Notes: generated from the letters alone by a model not told the origin. 64,000 bases of DNA from Carex sylvatica (GCA_964058845.1 CAXKVR010000117.1:1-64000); one strand, 5' to 3'. Positions 25,313 to 38,176 are shown, counted from the stretch's first letter. Numbers and translations are program-made.

Positions 25313-25966
25313 TCAGTTGTGAATCGGAGGCTTTCTCTTTGCCGGCGAGTAGTCCATTCCGGCTATGTCTAACACATCGTCGGGTTTCGTGCCGCCTTTC
25401 TTTGTACTTTCTTCTTCTTTCCTAATCTTTTCCTGCATGGTAATTAAATAATAATCAGATTAGATTAACTAAAAATGAAGTTGTGTGTGTGTATATATAT
25501 ATACACACTATTAAAGTTTGGCATTTATATATATATACCTTGGTTGAGACAATGGGACTAGTACTTTTCATGAGGAGCTTCCTATTATTTCCTGCTTTCC
25601 AAAGAACATCCTCAAATCCCATTCTCTGATATTTAAAACAATGCAAAGCACTATGTTAGCCGTTATTTGAAATACCAAGTTATCTTTCAGAAAAAAAAAA
25701 AAAACAAGTATTAATTATTTCAACAATTAATTAATAAGTGCACTCACATTGAATATGCTACCTCTTGCAACACTATTCTTTTTCTCTAATGTAGAACCTG
25801 GAAATTTTTCAAAGATATATATTTAATGTTAGTTTACTACAAAAGAAGAAACAACAAAATTGCACATATAATGAATTAAGAGAAGTAAATGCTTACCATA
25901 AGTTTGGCTAGCGAGAAGATTAAATATGAAAATAAGAGAAATGATCATTGAAATATGAGGCCTCAT
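25313..25966 (-). CDS. RGF/GOLVEN (CLE-like) secreted peptide precursor
   Basis: A four-exon minus-strand gene with exons at 25966-25897, 25797-25748, 25625-25539 and 25432-25313. All junctions are GT/AG and phases match (70+50+87+120 nt), giving 108 residues. The N-terminus MRPHISMIISLIFIFNLLAS is a clear signal peptide; a charged variable middle follows; the protein ends GMDYSPAKRKPPIHN. The final 13 residues, DYSPAKRKPPIHN, fit the root meristem growth factor/GOLVEN/CLEL consensus: the Asp-Tyr is sulfated by TPST, an internal Pro may be hydroxylated, and PPIHN ends the mature peptide. Members signal outside the cell through RGFR/RGI receptor kinases in root meristem maintenance and gravitropism. 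Multi-exon precursors ending in the peptide are usual for the family. The role of this copy is inferred from the motif. Confidence 0.9.
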
Positions 25967-26075
25967 TTGAGCTTATATAAACTTGCACTTTGAAGAGAAG
26001 TTTGATGTAGGTGGTGATATATAACTAGATTGTATATGCTTGAGTACTAGGTTGAGAAATATGTGGGGCTTTATG

Positions 26076-26088
26076 GCTTTATATAAGG
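26076..26088 (-). promoter_or_regulatory. TATA box of the RGF/GOLVEN gene
   Basis: Read on the minus strand: CCTTATATAAAG, about 115 nt upstream of the ATG at 25966. It predicts an 80-90 nt leader that begins in the AACCTAGTACTC region. No upstream ATG was noticed in that stretch. Confidence 0.55.
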
Positions 26089-26429
26089 AGAAAGACAAAG
26101 CACTAGATATATATAGGTAGACGATAGGCTGGAATAGAATAATACCTAAAGCTTCTAACCCAACCATTTATTTATATATTTGAATTTGAACCTCTAATAT
26201 GGCCCATTATAGTCAGATGTCAATGTCTCCAAACATACCCATAACTATATATATATAATTGATGCAAAAATTCCTAATAATGATCCTAAAATATGTGGCA
26301 ATTAATTTTTTATTCAATGTACGGTGAGGTACCAAGGGATGTTCTTGAGGATTGATTAAGTTTCATTTTTTTTTGTTAACAAGAATATATAAATATATAT
26401 ATTTTTGAATGTAGCACTTTGGTCGAGTA

Positions 26430-26800
26430 GAACTAGGGTGTTCTTAAGTTCACCAAGTCCATTGGTGAACTCAAGTCTAAAACCCATCAAATCGGCTTAA
26501 AATGATAAATCTAAACCGTTAAAATCCGTCTACCTTACGAGTGATGAGTCTACATGTGAAAATTTTAAACATTCGTATTCATTTAGTATAAAGTCAAGCG
26601 GTCAAAATTAGAAGGTTAATAAATTAATTTTAATGCATTTATTTTTTACCTAATGACTCTATGCAAAATTAATTTTTTTTTACATATAGATGCATCACTC
26701 ATAAGGTATGCGGGTTTCAACGATTCAGTTTCGTCATATGAACTTGATTTGATGAGTTTAGATTTGAGTTTACCAAGGAGCTTGGTGCCCTTTATAAGTA
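26430..26800. mobile_element. MITE of the GGTGTTCTTAAGTTCACC family
   Basis: The left arm has AACTAGGGTGTTCTTAAG and TTGGTGAACTCAAGTCTAAA. The right arm has the inverse order TTTAGATTTGAGTTTACCAA. The inner arms share CTACCTTACGAGTGATG and its complement CATCACTCATAAGGTA. It lies about 350 bp upstream of the RGF TATA box. Confidence 0.7.
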
Positions 26801-27212
26801 AGCTAAGATCTAATATGTGATGCAAATTAAATAATAAATTTACACCATAAATGCAGAATGAAAATATATGTGCTTGCCATGGGCAATCCTATATATACAG
26901 ATAGATGTATGAAAGCCACAAAGTTAAATGAAAATATATATTCTTTCCATTTACAAAATTCAAACCATGCATGATTTCTATATAAAAATATAATTAAAAA
27001 ACAAACTTATATTTTCTAGAACTTATTAAACCATGCATGCATTCCAGCTACTCAATATGATTTCTATATAAAAATATACTTAAAAAGCAAATTTATATTT
27101 TCTAGAACTTATTACTATATATCTTTGACATAGGTACAAAATCATATGATGTAAAGATTGTGAACCAATATTTGAAAGTTACTGAATTTTTACCTATTTA
27201 AAAAGGTATTAA

Positions 27213-28025
27213 AAAAAGAATAATTATTTCAATACCCACGCTACAGTACCCGTACTTAGAAAAATAATGTATTATGATCCACATTAATTATATGGTCTAA
27301 TTATTGTTCTAAAAAGATATTATATAGTCCCCACTAATTATTATTCTAAAATTCCAGTAGCACCCTTTCTCTATGGTCCCCACTAATTATATGGTCCCCT
27401 TTTCACAGGTCCCGCACTCATCCTCGAGTCAACTTTTCGCTAGCAAAAATAGTTGATCTTATAGGAATAAATATTTCAGTTCATAAATATAAATATTTTC
27501 AATTGTAGATATTAATACTTTCAGTGGCATATGTAAAAAATACTTAGATACTTATACCTTCATATATAAATACTTAGAAGATAAGTAAACACTTAAAAAA
27601 TAAGACATTAATATTTTCATGCGTAACTTGTTATGATCATTCCTTTTCGAGTTCTCCAATCATCCTCGCGTCAACTTTTCTCTAACAAAAATAGTTGAAC
27701 TCATAGGTATAAATATTTCAGTGCGTAAGTATAAATACTTTCAATACTTAGATATTAATACTTTCAGTGTCATACTAAAAAATACTTGTAAGTATAGGTA
27801 TAAATACTTGTACGACGAGGTATAAATACTTGCGTGACGACGAGCTTGAAAGTATATCATCATGGATCTAAATTGTAAGAGAAAATTGCATAGGTATTAA
27901 TACTTTCAAAAAAAAAAATTAATTGTGGAGTTTTTGCGGTCCTCACAGGAAGTTATATTTCTGTATTTAATTTTCGGTGGTCCCCCTACGGATACAGTGC
28001 AAGTACTGTAGCGCGAATACTGTTA
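27213..28025. mobile_element. TIR element with CAGTACTCGC ends, copy 2
   Basis: Starts ATTTCAATACCCACGCTACA and ends near GCGCGAATACTGTTAT. The interior repeats TATAAATACTT and TAGATATTAATAC phrases. It shares long stretches with 19065-20065, including ATACTTGTACGACGAGGTAT. Confidence 0.65.
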
Positions 28026-28679
28026 TCAGCTCTCTAAAAAAAATCTAACAAATGTAAATTTGTCCCCAACTATATTTTCATTTGAAAATCTTGCTAAGCA
28101 ACTTAGATCTATTGTTTAAACTTTGAAAATAAAAATATACATTAATCCATAGCACAGACTATTATACACTTTACAAATTAATTATTTTAACCTCACTTAT
28201 TTATATGCACTTTGCAAAGTACAGTAACCTCACTTAATTGTTATATATATATATATTCTCATATGTTATTTTTTATAACGGATAAATACAATTAGTTTCA
28301 GAATTGACCCATCATGAGATCACCATCTTATAATATGTAAAACTTAATAGCAAAATAAATAATATAATATGTGGTCCCTCACTATAAGAAAATATGTGAA
28401 TAAAATAATTGTTTCTTCTATGGAGTCTACTGTGCAATTTTTCTGCTTTACAAGTACTTGGTATACACTTAATTTGGACATAATTAATTGATACAAATTA
28501 ATTTCAAGTCAACTATGGCACTGTTTCTGTTATACAAGTACTTAGGTTACCCATAACTTGATACAAATTTATTTCAATGTGCATGGTCCCAGTGGTCACC
28601 ATAGGAAGAATTACATCAGTTAGTTTTGTAAAATGTAAAAAAAATAATTCTGCTAATTAATAAATTAAAAGAGGACGTT

Positions 28680-29050
28680 AAATACCTCATGCTTTGCATG
28701 TCTCATATTTTATATCTTTTTTTTTAATTTAAATTTTGAATCCGGACAGCTCAATATAATATTCATATTAAAATATGGTTGGAGACCCAATTTTATATTT
28801 TTGGAAAAAATTTACTACTTTTTTAGATAGATACAAAATTATTGTTTTTGAATGGTCCATAAATAGTAATTTTGTACATATCTTAAAAAAAGGTAAATAA
28901 TTTAAAAAGATATAAAATTTAGTCTCCAAGTATATTTTAAAAGAATACCAATTGAATGGTTCGAATCGACAATATGAATTTTAAAAAGGGAAATATAGGA
29001 TATATGAGGCATAGTAAAGCATGAAAGACATTAGACATTTGAACTCTCCT
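28680..29050. mobile_element. Degraded foldback MITE
   Basis: The left arm has CCTCATGCTTTGCATGTC with a TTAAAATATGGTTGGAGACC phrase. The right arm has the complements GGTCTCCAAGTATATTTTAA-like sequence and GAGGCATAGTAAAGCATG. Arms are diverged. Confidence 0.5.
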
Positions 29051-30940
29051 CTTAATAAAATTATTATCAATTAAAACATAAACAGAGACAACAATATTTA
29101 TTCCTGTGTAATATTGTACTAGAATCTATTTAACAAAAATTAAAATAATTAGATCCAAAAGCATGAAACAAAACAAAATCAGGTTGAAAACAAATTAAAT
29201 GCGTAACATGTCTGCCTTACAAAAATTTGTACTATATCTACTACCAAGACAAAAAAATGTAGCTATATCCCCAACAAAGCATTACAGTTCCCTTAAATAA
29301 TGTGGCATTTTATAACTACATACCAGCCTAATTAAGGCGCTTTTAGTACTAATTGTACTTTGACCTACTTTATGCTGGAAAAAGTTAATTAACTTTCACA
29401 TAAATTGATATAAAATTTTGGGGTGGTGTTAGCATGCAAGACCTAAAAATAATTAACTTTCACATAAATTGATGTTAGGTCTTGTAGAGGCATAAAAAAT
29501 AATACTAACTAGTTCTTGTACTATATTCATTGACAGATACAGATAGACTACCATGCTTAATTTGCAAATTAAATTGGGTGTTTTAATTTGTAAAGCATGG
29601 TAGCCTCTCTCTCTATATCTATATATATATATATATATATATATATGCATAATAAAAGAGCAAATTATTTTAGAATTATAACCACATTATACAAATATTT
29701 AATTTTACCGAATGCTATAATTTGTGAGCAAACAATGCAAAAATGGAGTTCCCAATTATTGGGAGGTTTTGTGTGGCATGGGGCTTTGAGCTCTTGGAAC
29801 TTGTCTAGATAGCATGGATGCATGTAATTGGGGATTTGAAATTGAAAATTGGAGAAATTGGGAGACAAAAAGATTTGGTCAGGTGAGAATTTCCAAATGA
29901 GGATCTTTGACCAAGGAGTCAAGTACATTCTTGTGCTTTGCTTAAGTGCATGCTAATTGAATCTGTCACTAAGTACAGATTTAGCTATAATTTAACCTCT
30001 CATTCAAATTTATGATGAGTTTTACATAAGGTTTAGTTCACTGCATTGTTTTTAATTTTGTATTGCATATTTGTGTGCATTATTCTAACTCAAAAATATG
30101 TACTTAGGTATGTAACTAGCATCAGTATGTAAGATTCGGTGGTATTATGTACTAAAGAAATAAAGATATATAAATTCAATTAGTTAATAAAATAATCACA
30201 TCTAGTAGATACTTAAAAAAACATGTTATCCGAAGTTTGATTCTATTTATATTATTTTATTAGGAAAAAAAATATAAGAATCTACTTAATATTCAAAATA
30301 ATTATAAAATTATATGTCATCCTAAATTTTACTCAATTCTATTAAATATATTGGCTTCCTAAACATATTAAAACTAGTAGTTGGTAGCAAAAATATTTAA
30401 TAAAATGAAGTAAAATTTAAAATGAAATATAATATTATGAGCAGGATTCAAATGCGCGCTTCATATCTTTCGTGTTTCAATCGTGCTTTCATTCTTATTT
30501 TCGATTTTAAAGTTCAAATAGTCCATTTGAACTGTGCTCAACATGATCTCCAAGAAATTTCTTTGCTAACCTCTTAGATATATACAAAAATCATTGATTT
30601 TAAACATATCTAGAAAAAAAGTATAAAAATTTAAAAATATAATGATCAACTATTTAAACTTTAAAAATGAAAGATAAGAATGTAAGGCACAATTTGAGAC
30701 ATATATGGAATTAACGCATACATTTGAACCATGCATGCTCATAAAATTATATTTCATCCTGAATTTTACTCAATTATATTAAATATTTTGGCTCCCTAAA
30801 CTAGATTAAAATAATTAGTAGTTGGGATAAATGAACTCCTGCATCCTTTAAAAATCTAAGCAAATAGACCTAGCTAATTAGGATTGTACGAAGTTGGCAC
30901 ATCCTTTGAGTTTAGGCAGTCTTTTCACCTTTATTATTTT
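29051..30940. other. Gene-free spacer with short hairpins
   Basis: A short palindrome at about 29549-29605 (CTACCATGCTTAATTTGC and its complement) ends in (CT)n(TA)n, probably a miniature remnant of the foldback family. A second degraded foldback lies at about 30430-30720. A stretch at 29740-29940 with short ORFs is not recognised. Confidence 0.4.
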
Positions 30941-31194
30941 GTTATTTAGGTGAAGACTTGAACTTGTCACATATCTCGACATGCATAATGATATCAACAT
31001 CATAGGTGCGGTGCGCCATGTATGATAATTCACCACCTTCATCCCCCTTGATTAGTTGATTGCGACATTGTTTCACTGTACCACTTGGCTCAAGGTCTGA
31101 CCGACACAACTTTTCAACATTGCTCCCAATCAATATTTGAACTCATTCCAATAATTCTTTCAATTAAGAACGTAATTGCAACGCCATTTGATTT
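30941..31194 (-). other. Unrecognised short ORF region
   Basis: A minus-strand open frame (about 31133-30942) encodes SNVEKLCRSDLEPSGTVKQC and ends YDVDIIMHVEICDKFKSSPK. Base composition is more coding-like than the surroundings, but I recognise no family and see no convincing splice partners. It may be a gene or transposon relic. Confidence 0.2.
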
Positions 31195-31321
31195 AATCAG
31201 ACAAATATTTTGGCAGTGCATATATTTAGTAATCAATGTACCTTAATTTAATAAATTAAGTTTGTTTTCATATCTGGTCGACACGTGTCAGATCAAGAGA
31301 TGTGCTAAACATGCCGATGAG

Positions 31322-34189
31322 TAGAGTATTGCTAACGGATACGGGCCGGGCGGTCCGGGTATATTCGGGGTTGGGCACGGGTACGGATCGGGTACGGGTA
31401 TCACGGGTATATGGGTATCACGGGTAGCTTTTTCAAAATTTGTGCCCTGTCTATCTTATATCCGTGTCCGTGGTACCCTTGATGGGCAGGGCGGTCCGGG
31501 TATGGGCCGGTCCGGTCCGGTTTTTTTTTTTTTTTTTTTTTCTCTGTTTTTTTCGGTTTTTTTTTTTACGATGTTGTACGAATATCATTACATGTTTATA
31601 ATTCGACTTTTAAAATCAAACTAGTTCAACATCAAATAGTGTATATAAATAAATAAAATTTGTATCTTATATATAAAAATTATTAATGCGAAAATTTGTA
31701 TATTTATTTAGCTAAATACAAATATGTTTATTTATTTATTTACACGAGTCATTTTATTTTATTTTCAAATTCTCATTCTAATTATATAGTTTCATAATTT
31801 ATTTATATCTATAATATATTTTCTAAACGTTCATTTATTTTTAATAGGTTAAATAAAATATAAATCAAAAATATAATTACATCAGAAACTTTAAAAGAAT
31901 AAAATAAAAATAAAATTTTTCTTAAATCAATTACTTTAAAAATAATTATGAATTATTTTAAAACAATAGATTAAAAAATAAAATTTACCCTCCTCCTTAA
32001 TTCCGGGTTTGGAACCGGCTATGTAAAATAACATAGGCGGAGTTCTAACTTTCTTTTTGTTAGTAATTCTTTTTTAAAATAAATAATTTAAAAACTAATT
32101 GAAATGTTTAAAATTTATAATTTAAAAAATAACCATAAAGATTAAAAGATGTTAGAAATTTATACCGACACTACATATCTAATAGTTTGGATTCATATAC
32201 CATTGTTCGCTCTCTTCGGCACCGTCGGAATCTGAATTAGCCTCACGCCGCGCCTCGGTACCGCTTTCTTTAGTGTCGGCTTCAGATGATGATGGTTGTT
32301 GAGGCACGTGTTGCCTATGCTCTTCAGCAGCAATCCAATCCTTCAAGCACACAAATCTCTCAAAAACATGTGCATCCAGCTTACTTCGTTTATCGGAGAT
32401 GATCTTGTTCGCCGAACTGAAACAACTTTCGGAAGGGTGGGTTGATACGGGCACAGCAAATACGTCGCGGGCCATCATCGTCAGCATTGAAAAGGAACTT
32501 TAATGCCTCCTCCACCATGCCATCACGTCAAGTCTATATTCACTTTCGTTGATCATCGATATATAGCTCAATAACTCGTTTGTAGATGTGTGCGGTTGGC
32601 TCTCCGACTGAAAATCTGCTAATAATCCACCACTACTAGTGCTCATAGAAGTGAAACTATTAAACAATTAAAAAAATTAGTTGACAAATAATGTAGATAT
32701 TATAAATAATAAAGATTAAAAACACATTTATATTTATATTCATACCTAGGGGCGGCACGGGACGAAGCTGGGTTTTGGTTGTCACTCATTCTTGAGTGGT
32801 ATATGTTAAACATCTCATCGAACTTCGAATTCACGTAAGCCTCCACCCCGGTTGAGTCTAAATGTAAATTCTGTTTATACCTCTCAACTACTTTGATCGT
32901 GTAAAATTTCTTGTATGCCGGGTTGAGCAGTTTGCGATAATGGCCAGGAGAGGTACAAAAATTTAAAAACAGAAATTAAAAAACAGAATTTAAAAAAGAA
33001 TTTAAAAAATAGAAATTAAAAAATAGAATTTAATAAATCTAACCTATTCAAAACAAATATAATTACTTCACATATTCAAATCTATAAAACTAACCTATTT
33101 TTTTAGCCTATTAAAAATAAATCTAATCTATTCAAAACAAATATAACCACTTCACATATTCAAAAAAATAAAACTAACCTATTTTTTCACATATTAAAAA
33201 TAAATCCGAATTTTGAAAAATAAATCTAACCTATTCAAAATAAATCTAATTACTTCACATATTCAAAAAAATAAAACTAACCAATTTTTTTCACATATTA
33301 AAAATAAATCTAACAATTTGAAAAATAAAATCTAACATATTCAAAATAAATATATTTACTTTACATACTCAAATCTAACATAAACTAAATAAATCTAACA
33401 TATTCAATAAATCTAACAAATCTAACAAATCTAATTACTTAATAAATTTAACAAATCTAACAAATGACAAATCTAATTACTTAATATTCAATAAATCTAG
33501 CATAAACTAAATGTATTTTACAAAAATAAATTAATCTAAAATGAAATAAATGTTACCTTTAAATCTCGCGAAAAAATCTTGCGGGAGGTGCCGAACTTCG
33601 TAATTTCGATACCTTCGTAATTCCGTTTGCGGATTTGCGGAATGAATTAAATTTACAACTATATTTTTTTTAAACAATAAATTAAAAAATTATGAATAAT
33701 AAAATTTGAGAATTGATGAGAGAATGAGAGTATGAATTTTTTGAGAGGAAGAGGAGATATTTAAAGAAAATATTGGGGAGGGAATCAAATTTGAAAAAAA
33801 AAATTGATAAAAAAAAAACCGACGGGACGGTGGGTCCGGCCGGTCCGGTTTGATTAGACCAGTCTGGGCCCGGTTGAACCGGCAGCAATTTCCAAAATTT
33901 CAAAAAAATTTGAATTTTTTTGAAATTTTTAACGAGTATGGGTATAGGGTACGGGTACGGGTCGAGTACGGGTACTGTCGGGTGGACGATCGGGTCGGGC
34001 GAGTACGGGCGTAATTCGGGCCGGGTTTGCTCAGGTATTGAACCAAATAACCATACCCTATCCGTTTTATGCCCCTACCCGTGTACCCGTTTACCCGACC
34101 TATACCCAAGCTTGGGCACGGGTACCCCGGGTACCGGGCACGGGCGGGTCGGGTACAGGCGACTCGGGTCGGGTTTTTGCAACCCACTA
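31322..34189. mobile_element. hAT transposon, 2.87 kb, with 8-bp target duplication
   Basis: The element is flanked by perfect CCGATGAG repeats (31314-31321 and 34190-34197). The ends are imperfectly inverted: left TAGAGTATTGCTAACGG, right on the minus strand TAGTGGGTTGCAAAAAC. Both subterminal regions (31330-31520 and 33830-34180) are packed with GGTACGGGTA/CGGGTCGGG motifs on one or other strand, typical of this plant hAT group. Transposase remnants lie on the minus strand in the middle. Confidence 0.9.
32179..32945 (-). pseudogene. hAT transposase remnant (C-terminal half)
   Basis: One exon (about 32945-32747) encodes HYRKLLNPAYKKFYTIKVVE and runs to a CCTAG/GTATG donor. A second begins near 32645 (after TCTATGAG) and continues to the stop at 32179. 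The latter contains MMARDVFAVPVSTHPSESCF, then SSANKIISDKRS and VCLKDWI, the hAT C-terminal dimerisation domain. A TAA at 32500-32502 interrupts it between WWRRH and SSFSMLTMMARD. The N-terminal BED finger and catalytic core are missing, so this copy could not move itself. Confidence 0.85.
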
Positions 34190-34237
34190 CCGATGAGTAT
34201 TCGATCAAATTTAACTTGATGTCTGATATGAACTTTT

Positions 34238-36279
34238 CACTAGTGGAAAAACTGGAATTAGTATCGGCCTATCTGGATCGGCTATATTAAACCACCGATA
34301 CTAATACCTGCCTCGATCGGTTTTTTTGATTTTTTCATAAAAAACGATCCTAAAAACTATTTAGATCAACATTTTTAGTGAACAAATCCTAATATATACA
34401 CCATTAGGATCGGTTGTTTATAATAACCGATCCTAATGCATTATAATCAGGATTCACAAAATGTTGGTTCTGCAAAAAAAAAAAAAAAAAATTAGGATCG
34501 GTTGTTCAAAATAACCAATCCTAATAGAACTATTATGATATGTTTTTTGAAACAACCGATCCTAATTTTTTTTTTTTAATGTTGGATCTGAAAAAAAATA
34601 ATAATTAGGATCGGTTGTTACAAGAAACCGATCCTAATAGTACTATTAGAATCGGTTATTTGAAACAACCGATCCTAATTCTTTTTTTTCTTTTTTTTGC
34701 AGAACCAACATTGAAAAAGAAAAAAGAATTAAGATCGGTTTTTACAAAAAATCGATCCTAAATGTACTATTAGGATCGGTTATTTGAAACAAATGATCCT
34801 AATTCTTTTTCTTTTTTTTTGCAGAACCAATATTAAAAAAAAAATTAGGATCAGTTTTTACAAAAAACTGAACCTAATAGTACTATTAGGTTCGGTTTTT
34901 TGAAGCAACCGATTCTAATGCTAATTTGGCGTTATGATTTATTTTCATTTTGCGCTTCTGTACTTAGTCAAAAATTTTGAGTCTCAATACTATTAGGATC
35001 GGTTCAATAAATAACCGGTCCTGATAACTCCCTATATAACCTGTTTAGGATTCTTATTTTCATTTCGCGCCCCTCATTTTCAACGTAGAGTCTCTCTCTG
35101 TGTCTCCGTCTCTCCCTCTCAAATCCTCAGACCTCTGTGTGTGTCTCTCTCTATCTCCGTCTCTCCCTCTCAACGCCGAGCCTCTCGCACTTCCGGCTCA
35201 ATTGTGTCAGTTTTTAATTTTTATTATTATTTCAAAAATTAATTAATGGTGTTTGTATATTGTTTTACAGTCTTGAGGACATCTCACACAAGTTACTTAA
35301 TCATCCGGCCGATCAACTATCACGGTATTAGGTTTATCTAATTTTCTCATTATTATACTTTTAAAACACTTTTTTTTTGTATTTTTTATTGGAAAATATT
35401 TTTTGATCTAATTGTTACATTTGTTTTGTTTTTTTTGATCTTTTCTAATCTCAAGTGATGTGATTGCAAAAGAGAGGTAATTATTGTTCTTTTTTATTGT
35501 TGTGTTTTACATTAATTGCATAAATGTGTGTTAATTGAAGAAATAGCTCAATTAGTCACTTGTATGTTTGTTAATTAATTTTTTTGAATTTAAATTTCTT
35601 GTTATAATATGTAATGCATTATATCTGGATTCATAAAATATTAGCTCTGGAAAAAAATAAAAAATTAGGTTTGGTTATTTTAAATAACCGATCCTAATAG
35701 TACTATTAGGATCGGTGATTTTAAACAACCGATCCTAATTCTATTTTTTTTTTAATATTAGTTCTGCAAAAAAAAAAAAAATTAGGATCGGTTGTTTCAA
35801 ATAACTTATCCTAATAATACTATTAGGATCGGTTTTTTGAAACAACCGATCCTAATTCTTTTTTTTTTTTTGCAGGTATTATTAGGATCGGTTATTTGAA
35901 ACAACCGATCCTAATTTATTTATTTATTTTTGCAGAGCCAACATTAAAAAAAAAAATTAGGATCGGTTGTTTCAAAAAACCAATCCTAATTAGTACTATT
36001 AGGTTTAGTTATTTGAAACAACCGATCCTAATTTATTTATTTTATTTTTTTTGGGAGGAAACTCGAATTAGGATCGGTTGTTTCAAATAACCGATCCTAA
36101 TTAGTACTATTATGATTGGTTATTTGAAACAACCGATCCTAATTCAAACTTTTAAGATCGGTTCTTTAACCAATCCAGATTAGTGTAGTATTAATATCGC
36201 GCGCCTTGATCAGGATCGGTTAAATTTCAATTCTAATGTGCGTAAATAACCGATCCTAATTCCAGTTTTTCCACTAGTA
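34238..36279. mobile_element. CACTA element filled with ATCGGTT hairpin repeats
   Basis: Starts CACTAGTGGAAAAACTGGAA. The right end on the minus strand reads TACTAGTGGAAAAACTGGAA. A 3-bp duplication TTT flanks it (34235-34237 and 36280-36282), as expected for CACTA. From 34260 to 34910 and from 35640 to 36270 it is an array of inverted pairs such as TTAGGATCGGTTGTT and AACAACCGATCCTAA, separated by T-rich spacers with TTTGCAGAACCAACATT. The central part (35090-35220) is C/T-rich, CTCTCTCTGTGTCTCCGTC, like a plant 5' leader. No transposase seen. Confidence 0.85.
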
Positions 36280-37560
36280 TTTCGATCCGCATTGTGATTG
36301 GTAGGAACTATTAAAATTACTTTTAAGTTAAATGCACGAATTTTGACACGGATCAAATTTGGTATGATGCTCATTGAACCCCCTTCTCATTTATAATGCA
36401 TTTTCTATATATCTTACCCTTAATTAAGTTAATTTGTACTCGGGTCTGGTCGACACGTGTCAGATTAAGAGATGTGCGAAACATGTTTATACATGTCTTT
36501 GACACGTTCATTACTTGCTACCCAAAACTAGTTAATTATGAAAATGATGTGTTGATTAGGAGAGCAACCAAAAGTAAATGACATATATACATGCGCATGA
36601 ATGGATGCAACATTTGAATAACCATACTTGTATATATATCATGCGCATATATATCCATCCTTTTTTGGTTGTCCCTCTACTGGTCCCTGATTCCTTTTTA
36701 TTGTCATGTTTTCATGTATTGTCCTATGAAAGATTTTGAAAACGAGTATTAATTAATTTCTATTTATTTGATAAAAAATATAGTTCTTCAATTCATTTAG
36801 AATTTAAATATATATTAGGAAAACTTCAGCACTTTATAGTTTTCACCAAGATAAATTCTTCAATATGAATTGTCATAGACAAAAAAAAAAATTAATATTA
36901 TGGGCTTAATTCAACTATATATGGGCTTAAACTTAATGCCATTAAATTTCATCAAACTAATATTTTTGCAGTGCATTTACTAATTATAATGTTTTCAGCC
37001 CAATGCACAAATTATGACACATACCGAACGATACATATCTAATATCGGACCGAATTTGATCTGATCGATGCTCATAGAACATGGCCCCCGGCCCTTTACT
37101 TACCATGTTTTTGTTGAGCTTACTATTTAGCTTACCCTTAACTAAGTTTGTATTCGGGTCAGGTTGACACGTTCGATTAAGATATGTGCTAAACATGTTT
37201 ACGCATGTCTTCGACACGTTTAGTACGTACTTGCTACCTAAAATTTATTAATTATTAAATTGATGTCTTGATTATGAGAGCTACTAAATTAAGTACAGAC
37301 TTTATACATGCGCATGCATGGATGCAACATTTGAATAACCATAATCCTTTTTTTCTTGAAACTTATATTTCTTTGTTTTCATGTCCCTACTGGTCCCTAA
37401 TTCTCTTTTATTATCATATTTTTTTGTATATTCCCTGGGAAAGATTTTGGAAACGAATTTGTATTTGTTATAACCTCAAAAATATTAATACTCTATATTT
37501 TTGACAAAGACAAAGTTAAGTTATTCAAGATGAATTGTCACAAAAAGAAAATTTTGATGT

Positions 37561-38100
37561 ATTACCTGGTTTACTGTACAAAACAAAATATTCGTTCTCA
37601 AAATCATAATTAAAACAGGCTTCAATCAAGAATAGCTTATGGGCTGGGCTTAATTGTTATTTACATATGGGATTTGCAAATGGAATTTTTTCATCCCAAA
37701 GTAGCTTAATTAATTTTTTTAACATATGCATAAACATAGGTCATCAGGAAAATAAGAAATAAGCTGGAGGCCCAAACAATACCAAACCAAGCCCAAAATT
37801 AAATTCTATCCTGGTTTACTATTGTTAACGGGCTTTAAAAAATTCACCCCCACAGCTTATACAAAATTAATTTACTTACCAATTCGTTTGATCCGTACGA
37901 AGATATTATTTGTACTCAAAAAATAAATTGTATGCACAAATTCTAATGAATTGGAGATCGAAATAAATTTGATCCGATATCCATTAGTATACTCCAGGTT
38001 CGTACAAAGAAACCCATCAAAATAAGATCATATGGATCGAGCTCATTCAATTCATTTATTCAAATAAATATATACATTACAAACGTAGGTGCATACATAA
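37561..38100. other. Spacer downstream of the Pro-rich gene
   Basis: No gene seen. The 3' end of the minus-strand Pro-rich gene should fall in the part near 38100. Confidence 0.4.
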
Positions 38101-38176
38101 ATAAGATAAGATCATGCCTGGCTCTCCATATTACAAACTAGCATATACAAATATATTAATTTAACAAGCACATATC

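Larger units (their letters stand above)
31195..37560. repeat. Three diverged non-coding units, the first split by two transposons
   Basis: A unit of about 0.6-0.7 kb recurs. Unit 1 starts near 31195 and is cut by the hAT (31322-34189) and the CACTA (34238-36279). Unit 2 lies at about 36290-36900 and unit 3 at about 36960-37560. Shared phrases: TTTTGCAGTGCAT, TCTGGTCGACACGTGTCAGA, GATGTGC.AAACATG, ACATGCGCATG.ATGGATGCA and CCTACTGGTCCCT. I saw no coding and do not know the origin. Confidence 0.55.

Noticed and set aside
6365..25966. Functional link between the cytosolic sulfotransferase and sulfation of the RGF peptide
   Set aside because: Peptide Tyr sulfation in plants is done by the Golgi enzyme TPST, which is unrelated to SOTs; proximity is probably chance.
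33900..34290. Overlapping Gly/Arg/Tyr-rich ORFs on both strands
   Set aside because: They arise from the GGTACGGGTA subterminal motifs of the hAT element.
34260..36270. CRISPR-like array of short repeats with spacers
   Set aside because: Repeats are inverted pairs inside a CACTA element with 3-bp duplication in plant DNA; spacers are T-rich and themselves repeated.
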